Below, in pieces: positions 35,205-45,800 of a stretch of 64,000 bases of DNA. Position 1 is the first letter of the stretch; each line of letters begins with the position of its first letter. Below the pieces are notes generated by a model. That model was not told the origin of the DNA. It saw only the letters and a program-made list of their open reading frames with translations, and did not search any database. Made by a program: the position numbers and the translations under genes. The DNA is from Takakia lepidozioides (lineage: Eukaryota; Streptophyta; Takakiopsida; Takakiales; Takakiaceae): positions 76,984,756-77,048,755 of the forward strand of contig CM060731.1 in NCBI GenBank assembly GCA_030704615.1, read 5' to 3'.

Positions 35205-36021
35205 TATGACTTTTTCTTGGAAGGTGTTTTTGATTCCTATGTTCCTTAACTTCACTCAGGGGTGGTGGATGGAGAATTAAATGAACTTCATTATTTCTGA
35301 TCTTTGTACTTTAAATGGACGGATGCGGACTTGATGTTGCAACTGGTGACACATGCTCGAGTAGCATGCGTGCTTGTGAAACATGCTGGAGACAGTAGCA
35401 TGTCTTAATTTCTTGCAAGAGCTAATGCACAAGTGCATTATTTTTTTTGTCTTGATCAATACTCAGATCAGTGGAACAAGATGTGGGACATTTTGTCAAG
35501 TGTTTCTCTCTGTGCAGGTGCTTAATCTCACTCCTATGTGAGACTTACGAGAGGGTGTCTCCAGAGTGCATGGTGCGAAAATAAATGTTGCATCGCCTGC
35601 AGCAGCTGACTGCATCATCCGCCCAGGCTCCATTGGCTCAGTGCAGCTTCCCTCTAACTACTAACCTTAAACACCAACGTTCAAACATACCTGCTGTTTG
35701 TGACCTCCGTGAAGAGCAAGAGTGTCCGACTCGCCTGTGTATCCAGCTTCCACGCTGCCAGGTTTCTATGTACAGACCACAAAACAAAAAGCACTGCTGA
35801 AAATAGTAAAAAGGGAAGTGGATGGCTAGCAAAGAAGGTTCAAGTACCAGAATAGCAAAAGCAAGAGCGAGGCTTTTGATAACAAAGACATGATACCAAC
35901 AATAGTCGGGCTCATGGGTATAAATTCTCAGAGGCCCAAGGCTCTGTCTTTCTCCTTTCCCCCATAATCACAAGAACACAATTAGCGAGGTTTTGTCGCC
36001 GAAACGATCTCGAGCGGCAAT
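35205..36021. other. Intergenic; promoter of the F-box relic
   Basis: No coding sequence recognised. A TATAAA at 35919-35924 lies about 100 bases before the F-box ATG. Confidence 0.45.
35919..35924 (+). promoter_or_regulatory. TATA box before the F-box relic
   Basis: TATAAATTC about 98 bases upstream of the ATG at 36022. Confidence 0.4.
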
Positions 36022-36921
36022 ATGGAGGAGGAGATTTGGAGCAGGCTCCCCTTGGACAGTGTGATGGTAGTGTTGGCCTGGTTGCCGTATCGAAGTCTTG
36101 TCCGCTTTAAGTCGGTTTGCAAGTTGTGGAACTTCCTCCCATCTACTGCTGGTTTCCAACAACACTGTCAGCACCTCTCTCTTCGCCAAGACTCCTATCT
36201 CTAGTTTTTTGACAGTTATAGAAGCCAAGTTATTTGCATGTTGTATGCCCCCACAACTCGGCGGTTGCACAAAATCAGCATCAAATTCCCAAAGGAATTC
36301 CAATCATATTACAGCGTCTCGTGCTGCAAATGGAGGCTTATTTTGTGTTACGGCCGAGGACAAAGATTTATGGACTGTGTACAATCCTCTGTCGAACAGT
36401 TCAAGACAATTGCCTGCCCTACTCTCTTTGCTCTATTTTATACAGGAGAGAAAGGCTACATTTTGATGGCTTGTGACATTGGCACTGGGGTGTGGACTAG
36501 AGTTGCTGTGCAAATGCCTATTGTACTTTACTTTAATGGACGTGGTATGGTAGGTTGTCCTGGAAGGCTTGTAGAGAGTGATGAGCCGCTATTGCTAGCT
36601 GGGGTTATTGCTCATAGTGATGGACCCTTGCCAATATGTAGAATTATCTTCCGTGTGTGGGAGTTCAAAGTTTCTACAAAGACTGTAGAGTGGCTGGAGA
36701 TTGCAAGCACTAGTTTGGGCATTATCGACACTTACTTTAAAGTGATGAGCCATGACAATCTCATATTCGTGTGGATGAGTATAAATCCACATTGCGACGA
36801 AATAGTTTTGATGTATAACATGAAGCAACACACATGGACACGCCGTATATTCTTTCCTCGTCGATTACGAAATAGGGCCAAGGAATACAAGAGCGGTGTT
36901 TGGTTAGCGGTCTTAGTTTAG
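36022..36921 (+). pseudogene. F-box (kelch-type) protein pseudogene
   Basis: Intronless and about 300 codons. The N-terminus is an F-box (residues 3-45: EEIWSRLPLDSVMVVLAWLP, LVRFKSVCKLWNFLPS), which would bind SKP1 of an SCF ubiquitin ligase. Homology then crosses an in-frame TAG at 36202. Near 36290 it moves to the +1 frame, where AANGGLFCVTAEDKDLW and VYNPLSNSSRQLPAL are the typical F-box-associated repeats. Near 36440 it returns to the original frame and runs to the TAA at 36919. One nonsense change and two compensating frameshifts in an otherwise well-kept frame point to recent inactivation, or to assembly errors. Confidence 0.8.
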
Positions 36922-37483
36922 GTGCAAAAGTCTAGACAAGCTTTTCTTTTCTCTTAGAGCATGTTTCAATTCGTGAGACTTTATGGCTTCTTCTTTCCCT
37001 TCCCTTGTTGGCTCCCCAAGTGTTTGGTGCCTCATGGCGTGGAAGTTACTTTGAAGGAAAAAGATCAATTTTCTAAAAGTTACACCATTTTTCACTGTAG
37101 GGGTCCTAGTCTTTGAAAATGTCAAACTATGGCACTGGGCGTTTAAGGGTTAAGATTTATATCTTTTGCCAACCGGCAATATACTAAGAAGAGAACCCTA
37201 GAACTGGAGGATCTCAACACAAAGTTAGAATTTGTAGCCGGCTGATATCAAAAAAATCAAATATATGTGCAATAGTGGTTCAACCTTCAGAGTATGAATT
37301 CATTAATCAAATTGAAGGAGATCTTTTTGATTTTTTGAATGGTACAACTCAACTATATTTGTAGTCTCAGTTTAGTACATAATTTTATTAAGATTCTTTT
37401 GATAATTTTTGGTGTATTTATGTATTCGATGAAAAACAAGTAGTTGAAAGATATCAATATTTGAATCAAGGCGATTTGTTTGT
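36922..37483. other. No gene recognised
   Basis: AT-rich 3' flank of the F-box relic. The sequence just before 37484 ends in TTTGTTTGTTTG, as does the other copy of this repeat near 62430. Confidence 0.4.
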
Positions 37484-38680
37484 TTGTTTGAGATGTCCCA
37501 AACCACGGGCCCAAGCCCTGATGCTTGGTACGTTGGAAAGCCCTCGATGAGGAGGGGTGCACCGGCTTGGTCTCATGATTTTTTGGACCAGCGGTGTGGG
37601 AAATGTGGAATTTCAAGTACTTTCGGTCGTCGAAAATTCGCACAAAATACTCTGGGCTCATGGGTTACTTCGCTCATAGTCCCAAGCGGCACGATGAGTT
37701 CACTAAACTTGCGGCCTTGATGGAGACGAAAGGCCTCAAGATGCTCAAAAATGTAAAGACTTCATTGTTGGAACCTTTGAAAAGACTTCTGTCTGAATAC
37801 ATGATGCTCTTGGCAAAGATGATGGTTGCCAAGAAAGAGAACCAGTCGGCAAAGATAAGCGACCAATGGAATCTCGTGTGTTTTGATTTATTTCCGTGAA
37901 GGCAAATATTTTGATTTATTTGTATTGATATTTTCGGTGAAGGCTAATATTTTGATTCTACATTTTATTGCAGGCACTTCTACTCGTTTTGAAAGACCCC
38001 TACTGCCTGCTTGGCATGTGAGCTGCATCTTGCCTCTGCTAGAGTGCATTGACTGTTTGGTGCAGTTTGCACAACAAAGAGACGTGTTCATTTGTGATTT
38101 TATTGCAGCTATAAAAGTTTGCCAATGGCAGCTTTACACATTGTATAATGACCGATCCACTTGCTTCTCCAATGATGAGTTTTGGGCTTTTAAAGGCCTG
38201 CTAGATTGCAATCATGAGCAGATACACCTCAAGTGGGTGGCAGACCTCAATGACAATACCAAGTAGCTTGCCTTCATGGTAAACGGAGAGAAAATGTGGG
38301 CTATTCATGTTGATGCAGAGACTAGTGAGGAGCAGGGTGTAACACGAGACTCTTTTCATGCCCTTGTTGCAAAAGTCAAATTGGAGTGCTCAAGTAAGTG
38401 ACTACAACTATACTGTTTTTGATACATTGTGAACCTTTTAATTATTATTTGAAAGTCACAGGGATTGTGGCAGGTGCAAATTTGTATATCTTTTTATAAG
38501 AGTCACATGGCTTGTGACAGCTGCGGCGGCTCAACTCATTGCCGAATTAGAGGATCGATCTCCTAAGCAGTCTGTGCTTGATGCCCTTGGCATCATCTAT
38601 TCTCAATATTGGATGCAAAGTGGGTATGAGGAAAGTTTTCGTAAACACCTGGAGATCCTCAAAGTCATACTACTGTGAGC
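37484..38680 (+). pseudogene. hAT-like transposase-derived gene, broken
   Basis: Three coding blocks in order. 37600-37830 has GYFAHSPKRHDEFTKLAALMETKG split over KGLKMLKNVKT, then LSEYMMLLAKM. 37975-38400 has LPLLECIDCLVQFAQQRDVFICDF, IAAIKVCQWQLYTLY and HEQIHLKWVADLNDN, then a TAG at 38264 and LAFMVNGEKMWAIHVD. 38520-38677 has AAAQLIAELEDRSP and ALGIIYSQYWMQ. The blocks resemble hAT-related transposase proteins lacking a complete RNase H core. Stops and frame changes separate them, so the gene is dead. Its 5' part (37484-37620) is repeated at 62436-62600. Confidence 0.65.
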
Positions 38681-38708
38681 CTCGCAAGGTTAAGTTTGGT
38701 GACAAAAG

Positions 38709-38756
38709 ATAAAAGATAAAGATAAAGTTTCTTTAACGTCCAGTGAATTTACAGAG
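38709..38756 (-). mobile_element. Inverted copy of the 31972 retroelement 3' end
   Basis: Reverse complement of the 31972 element: TGTAAATTCACTGGACGTTAAAGAA followed by a TTTATC-rich tail, on the minus strand, split here as CTCTGTAAATTCACTGG and ACGTTAAAGAA. Sequence upstream on that strand (38757-38990) is open in one frame and may be the last part of the element's ORF. Confidence 0.55.
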
Positions 38757-40923
38757 AGGTGTCAGTCATTGGATTACTTGATCGGTGGAATCTCGATGCT
38801 CAGCAAGGCATGTATAAACTGTGCATGCAAAGCAATGCCAGAGCTACCATGCATGGAGCCACCATTCGACCTTAACCCTCTTACCCGACTCTGGAGAACC
38901 ATAAGTGCATCCAGAGTGCTCACACACTCAATACAGGAAAACCCAAGACTTGTAGGGATTGCAGTTGTTCATGTCTTTTGTCAGCCATCTCTTTTTAAAT
39001 CAGTGCTTCCTCCTTCAGTGGTTTTCAAAACAAAAACAGAAACAAGTTTTATTTTTATTTTTATCCGACAATAATATTATAAAATTTTAGTGTAGATATT
39101 TTACAAAATAGTTCTCTGTCAAGAAAACAATTGTAAGTATTTCTGTATTTCTTTCATATGCAACTACAATTTTATTTTTATTTTATTTTATTTTTTACAA
39201 TTCCAAATTATAAGCACCACAATTTACTATGGCTCTCAATTAGATCACATTTGGACCAATGCGCGTCACCGATATTACTTATATTGTATCAAACAAAAGC
39301 ATACTGGTCATACCATAAATCTGTATTTATTATTTTTAAATTTCTAATTATATTTTTTGCTAGAAACATATCTCATCAACTAAGAGGAGCCGTTAGTACG
39401 CTTGTTTAGATTATATTTGATCTGAAAATGAACCTTGTTACTATGAAAGAGATTATTTTCTCCTCTCACTATAATTAAGGGGCCTGATTTGTGAGCGGTC
39501 GCTCTATGGTGTTTCTGATTTTAATATATGAGAAGCACAATTTTTTGGGGATGTACTAACACGTCTGAATTGAACAATTTTGAAATTGATAGGACCTACA
39601 GTTAATATAGCAGCCCAGTAGGATGGGTTAGATGCTCGGCTTGACTCCCTCTCTCTTAGTCTTGGCTGTTGTCATATGCCCTCTTCATTATTCCTCCTTT
39701 CCCTTCGAATTTTTTATTTGTTTGAAGGTGTTAGCTCTTTGTACAACCTTGTCAAGGGTCATGGAATGATCCCTTCTGCCTCATAGAGGCTTGTTAGGGT
39801 TGGAAACTTGTGTGTGGAAAGTCAGCTCATGGGGTTGATTTTCCTTGTACTTCAGTTCGAAAGTTAGTAAATTCTGTCCCCAAAACAAAACAGAAAAGAA
39901 AAGGAGTTTGTCAGGGACCGACCTCAAAGTTTCTTAAAATTCGTTTGCTCAGGACCCACTTCCCATCAACTATGTTGTATCTGATTCCAAGTCAAGTGCA
40001 TGTAGTGAGGTCACCCAGTGCGAATTTCAGAAGCACAAAGATGTACATGACGATTGAGACAATCTTAAGTTCTCATGTGGGACCACTCCCCCAGCCTTGC
40101 ATCTGGATTCACAGGAGGGTTATGCACAGGAAACAGCATCGGATAATCTCAAAAGCGGTACTTCCAGCTCACTCCCCATGAATCAAAGAATTTCCTTGTC
40201 TCAAAGGTGATAAGACAAGTTACAATTGGAAATGCAGCCATTGTTCTCATAAAGACTGGTTAGTCACCCTCCATTCAGTGTTCTTCATCCTTGCAATCTC
40301 CCAAGTGTTCCCCACAACTGGTGCATGTAAACTCTGCCACAATTTCACATGGAGACAACAAAAGGCCAGACCATGACGATGCAGCTCATTGTATGCAGAT
40401 CTCTTCTGTCACTTTTTTTGTTGATGCATCTCTTGGGTTCAAAGTTCAAAGGTCAACATAAGACATAAAACCCGAGGTAGTATTCCTTGGATGTTAGGAG
40501 TTCACTCCTAGTTAATTACTCAAGAAGTTGCCAGACTGGACTTGATGACGAATTCAGTGGTGATGAGAGGCAGCATACAGAACATTCGAGAGCCTATTAC
40601 CCCCACCTTCAGATGCTAGGAGCTCAGCAACCAGCCAATTACCACCCATATCCAGCTGCTCATACAATGGACAATGATCCCGTAAGTCTATGCCCAACTG
40701 CAAAGTCGAGAATGATGCAGACTCAATATTCTATTACTGATATCTACTGAGATATCCTACCTATATGTACACATAATATCTGAATTGCTTGCAGAAGTCT
40801 CAAATGTCTTCTTGTCCAAATTGGCAGAACAATAAAAAACTGCAGTGCCGATTGGATTTTTGGGGAAGCAGGCCTCATATATGCCATGCTAAACATCACA
40901 AAGCAGAATAGACCTATGGCTTT
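38757..40923. other. No gene recognised
   Basis: 39030-39420 is very AT-rich. Plus-strand frames at 39810-40181 and 40487-40750 are open but match nothing I recognise; several frames between them carry stops, so this may be an old gene relic. Confidence 0.35.
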
Positions 40924-42429
40924 CTAGCTTGTGTCTTTGACTTTCCCTCGAATCAGCCCTCTTTCCTGCCAGTGGAGACCAAAAGATCCTCGTCAGACTA
41001 CATGAATGGCATCCACAAGTTTAATTGCTGACTCCTGATACCTGGCCCACCAACATTTGTCAATAGAAGGTGTGAAAGATTGGAGAAATAACAACAAAAA
41101 AGTCAATAAATAAATTCATCAAGCCTTTCCGGAAGGTGAATACCTGGGGATCAGGTTGGGGTCGTGTTCTCTCCACGTAAAGATGGCGATCATTCTCCCT
41201 CATCATCGCAGCCTTTTCCTGCAGAAGAACATTCCACAGCACCCTGTCATTCCGTATTACCCATCAATCAGACCTCATCTCATGCATTGGCATGGGCGTT
41301 TCGGGAGAATATGGCACCAACAGGAGATTAAGGTAAGGATGCCACCTTCTATGCAATTATGTTGCAGTTGAGTGGATCTTGGAAGGAAGAAGAAATTCTA
41401 CCCGCTCTTGAGACTGCCAACAGGCCTCCTACAATCTAAATCTTGCACCTGCTTTCTGGAAGGAGAGGCTCAGATCTCAGAGCTTATATATACAACAATC
41501 TCTCCCCCCACATTGATGTCCATAATATGAACAAGGTGTGTATTTTAATGGACCAAGGTTCCTATATGTCCTCTCTTTGGGCTTCATGTGGTGATGTCTA
41601 ACGTGTGCAAGGCCAGAACAGAAAGATCAGTCAAACTGCTACCAGAAAGAAAATCTGAAAGGCAATAATCAACATCATTTTTCAAGGTAAGCCGCAGTAC
41701 TGAAGTGCAGCTTCCATGATGATAGTCCGGGCCTATTCCTCTATCCTCTCATCCCCATTCCCCCCTCTTGTCTATGCCATGGTCCCAAGTCTATACAATG
41801 CACACTCACTCTCTCTAGGTGTGATTAATGTGCCGCACCACCATCTCCCGTAATTTAACGTAGCAATCACATTTGCAGAGCTCAATTTCCAGTCACATGT
41901 TCCTGCCAACCTTATACTAGTCATCAATTCAACAACCCTATCAAAACCGCAGATGGTAGGAAAAATTTCAGACCCTTGGGTGTTGTAAAAAGAATCGGTT
42001 CAAGGCTGTGTGTCTTTGTCTACACACACACACACGCTTGAACCACACACTAAGCCACAAATCATCATAATTCCAGCACATACCCGATCTTGCCGCCATT
42101 CACCGTTGGGAATTGATCCATTAATATCATTGAACGAGCTACATTTTCAACAACGCACATGCATTATAGTTGGAGAAAAAACGGATTTGGGATTTCCGTC
42201 GATTAATCGCCATTGATTCTCTGCAAAAAAGCAATGGACTTAAGACCCTCAAAATCAAACAAGAATCTACCTCCCGCTCTTGCTGAACCTCCCACTCAGG
42301 CTTGACCCAGAGATAATACGCAACAACCCCCGCTACCGTCCATGCCGCCAAATTTTGACCGCCTCTCAATCCACCAAATGCAGTTGTGAGAGATTCCCGT
42401 ATGTTGCGAAGGACCGTTTTGCGCGCCAT
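40924..42429 (-). CDS. Conserved small membrane-anchored plant protein
   Basis: Three exons, 42429-42271, 41218-41144 and 40965-40924, join in phase 0 with GT-AG introns to give 91 aa ending at TAG. The N-terminus MARKTVLRNIRESLTTAFGG is basic. Residues 28-46 (LAAWTVAGVVAYYLWVKP) form one hydrophobic segment with a trailing W-V-K-P. The rest is charged (VERTRPQPDPQ, then GLIRGKVKDTS). This resembles a family of plant proteins of about 90 residues with no established function. A mitochondrial or plastid location is possible from the basic N-terminus but is only a guess. It is divergently transcribed from WDR3. Confidence 0.75.
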
Positions 42430-42806
42430 TTGATGGACACTCAATTGCACATACCACGACTCATTGCACGACTAAGCTTCATACCACAACAGGATAAAAT
42501 CCTCTCTACCACAAAAACCTGCCTACGAGACCTCCAGCATCATCGCGCCTGCCAGATAAATCGATCCGATGCGTCCACAGCACCAAATTGAAAGAGAAGT
42601 CAAGAGACAAGGTCCACAAGGAACGTGTCCCTGTCCTGTCCACCAACCCGCTTCCTCTTGCTGCCAGCCCTAACCCTAACCCTAGCCAGAGCCCTAACTT
42701 CTTGAACAGGTGAGCAAGAGTTCCCTTTGCGGAGAAGGGTCCCCTGCAGGAAGAAGAGAAAGAAGGAAGAGCAGTGTGGGTGAGTGTGGAGCTCTGAGGT
42801 GCAGGC
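42430..42806. promoter_or_regulatory. Bidirectional promoter with telo-box
   Basis: 377 bp between the start codons of the small membrane protein (minus) and WDR3 (plus). 42668-42685 reads CCCTAACCCTAACCCTAG, two and a half telomere-type repeats, with another GCCCTAAC at 42690. Telo-boxes (AAACCCTA type) are known in plant promoters of ribosomal-protein and ribosome-biogenesis genes, which fits WDR3. No TATA box is evident. Confidence 0.6.
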
Positions 42807-45800
42807 ATGGTGAAGGCCTACTTGCGCTATGAGGAAGGCGCAACGTTTGGCGTGGTGGTGGCAGGGCAGTCCAGGGTTGCGTATGACACGTCGGGCAAGC
42901 TGTTGCTGGCGGGCGCCTTGGAGCAGTTTCTGGTGTGGAATGTGAAGCAAGGCCGCTGTGTGTCCGCCCTCACTCCCCCTGCCACCACAGGTGTGCGCCC
43001 ACCTGTTACAGCAGTGGCACCCATGCCCTCGTCAGCTTCTCTGGTAGGCTCAGGTTTAGTTGGTGGGCATTTTCACAGAGAGAGAGAGAGAGAGTGAGAG
43101 AGAGAGAGAGATCATGCCATTCCTTGCAAATGTTGGCTAGCAATATCCTTACAGCCAAAGAGGGAGAGAGACAGACCTAGAGGTGTTTCGATGACAAGGC
43201 TCTATATTGCGATGAACACCACCGTGGCGTCCATCCCCTTGTCAAACCAACGTAGTGGAGTCAAAGGAACCTCGCTTTTGATGGTCAGCTCTGGGCAATG
43301 CCAGATATTCACAAGTTTATCTGTACAGCTTCTGGGGCTTTGCTAGATGTTTGATGTGGATTAGTTAGATGCACAGAAAAAAATTAGTTTTGTACACAAT
43401 TGTTGTGCTACTGCGCTCCCTCAGAGGATGGGACTGCTGGTGACGACTGGATGTTATTTGAGGCGTGGAATTGTTTGTGCAAAGAACTGGTGGCAAGTGG
43501 GGGGGCTAGGAGTTATGTTCACCGGTTCATGGTTTAGAGGTTTTGGGCATGTTAGCTATATCTGTGGATCGATGATATCCTGAGAGTTACTGTGTGATGC
43601 CCCAGTGGAAGGGTTTAGGGGTTTTGGGCATGTTAGCTATATCGGCGGATCATTGATTTCCTGAGAGTTACTGTGTGATGCGGCAGTGGAAGCTAAGCAA
43701 AGGAGGAAGTCACACCCTTAGATGCAAGCATGGTGGCAGATAGTGAAAATTTGAATCTGTTGAATGCCATATGTATCACGAATTAAGGTATTACCACTAT
43801 TGTGGTAGAAACAGAGATGTTCTCTGGTTATGATTACAGTGCAACGAACAGCTTTGTTGCCTTAGACCCTAGAGGGACATATCTTCCCAGATGAGTACCA
43901 TCTTAGTAGTGTGGTGTTGGAGCTCCATATCGAAATAGTGCATGTTTTACCCAGCTGGTCTCTGCTTTGCACTGGTAGAGGGTTGGGAGCATAGGTATAT
44001 GAAAACTAAGTGACAATGGTTCTGTGACTCTAAACGGTAGTAGCAGATCTTAGTAGCAGATCAGGGTTACAAGGCATTCTCTGGTGTACGCAGACTTGTT
44101 CTGTCCTTTCTCTCTTTTGTTGAGAAGCTGTATATGGTGGGATGTGGTCCGATTTCTCCCTCTTGGTCATTGTCATGACTGTGGGTGAGGGTTTTAATGG
44201 TGGGTATGGCTTGTTTGTCTTTGGGCAGGTGGCAGTGGGGTATGGAGATGGAACCATACGCTTCTGGGACATTTTGAAAGGCATGTGTGAGACAGTACTG
44301 ACAGGACACAAGGGTGCCATCACAGCATTGACCTATAACTGTGCCGGCGCATTACTGGCTTCGGGCAGCACTGACACAGACATCCTTGTATGGGATGCAG
44401 TGGGTGAGACTGGTCTCTTTCGCCTCCGCGGCCACCGTGATCAGGTACTTATCTGCAGAACTGTTTTCTCATGTACACAAATCTGAGAGGATTAAGCACT
44501 TGGGCAGCTTGCTGGGGCATTGTCATTGTAATTGTAAGATCTCTCCCTGTATCTGGAGCTTTTGTTCACTGTGCAGGGTGCAGGAGGCCCCTTCATCTGC
44601 CCTTCAGCAACCTTCTTGACGCAGTTTTGCTCAAATGTTTTCTTTCTCAGGACAAGGCTAAAGTAAATTTCAGGGTCTACTTCGTAAGTGTCATGCTTGA
44701 AGGTGCAAACTGTTTTAGTTCTAGCTGACGTCATGGCTGAGTCTTCCCCTTACTTTCGGAGAAGTGGCAGAAACTCAGTGTGAAGATTGTATATTGGTAT
44801 GCCGATGAAATTAGCGTAGTATGATATGTGATCTACATCCACTGCTGGGAGAAGATGAAGCTGGTGGGGGAGTGGTGGCAGCTTTCACTGCCACACAGAA
44901 TGAAATTGATAGTTTGAGACTTTGTGAAACAACACATTGTTAAGCCTGCAGTTGTGTTAGTTTAGGTTTTAACTTGGACTTGTGCAACATCTGTTTGGGT
45001 TACCTTTTATTGTCTGTTTTGGGTTGTTATTCTGTACTGACATAGGACTTCTCTATCCTGGGACAGTGCAAGTAACTGCTAGCTCACTGAGGCTACTTCT
45101 GAAGCAGAATTCAGTGTGACAGAACCAGCTGGTGCTAGATTGCTAACACAGCCTCTTGTCGATACATCTTACAACAGGTCACTGACATTGTCTTTCTGGA
45201 GAAAAGCAAGAAACTTGTGAGCTCCTGCAAGGACGCGCTGGTGCGAGTTTGGGACCTGGATACGCAGAGCTGTGTTCAAACAGTTGTGGGCCATCGTGGC
45301 GCCATCTGGTCACTGCATTTGGACCCCCTCGAGCTGCATCTTGTGACGGGGTCAGCAGACCCTGAACTTCGAGTGTATGCAATTGCACAAGAGGTCAGTT
45401 CTATCTGTTTGTCTTTACTTATTACCCTTCCACATGGGTCCATGGGGGCCAAGTTGTGCGCGCCCAAAACTAGGTGATTATCCTCTTCTATTTTCTCCAT
45501 ATTCTAATAAGTGTACAGCTATGGGTTGTATAAACAATGCAGGAGGCTCACAAGGATGTGGCAAATGCTGACAACAAAGATGGGCAGATAATTAACAAAC
45601 TTGGAAATGGAGATGCAGACAAGAGGAAGTGGGACGTCTTGCTGCATATTGGGAGCATCAACCGACAGAGTTCTGATCGAGTTGCAAGAGTGCAATTCAA
45701 TAAATCTGGATCACTTCTGGGTTGCCAGGTGGCAGGCAAGTCGATTGAGGTGTACCGTGTCCGTGATCCAAAGGAAGCTCTGAAAAAGGCAAAGAGGAGG

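Noticed and set aside
40180-40265. GDKTSYNWK-like peptide suggesting a WRKY domain
   Set aside because: The WRKYGQK core and zinc ligands are absent and frames carry stops; the resemblance is too short.
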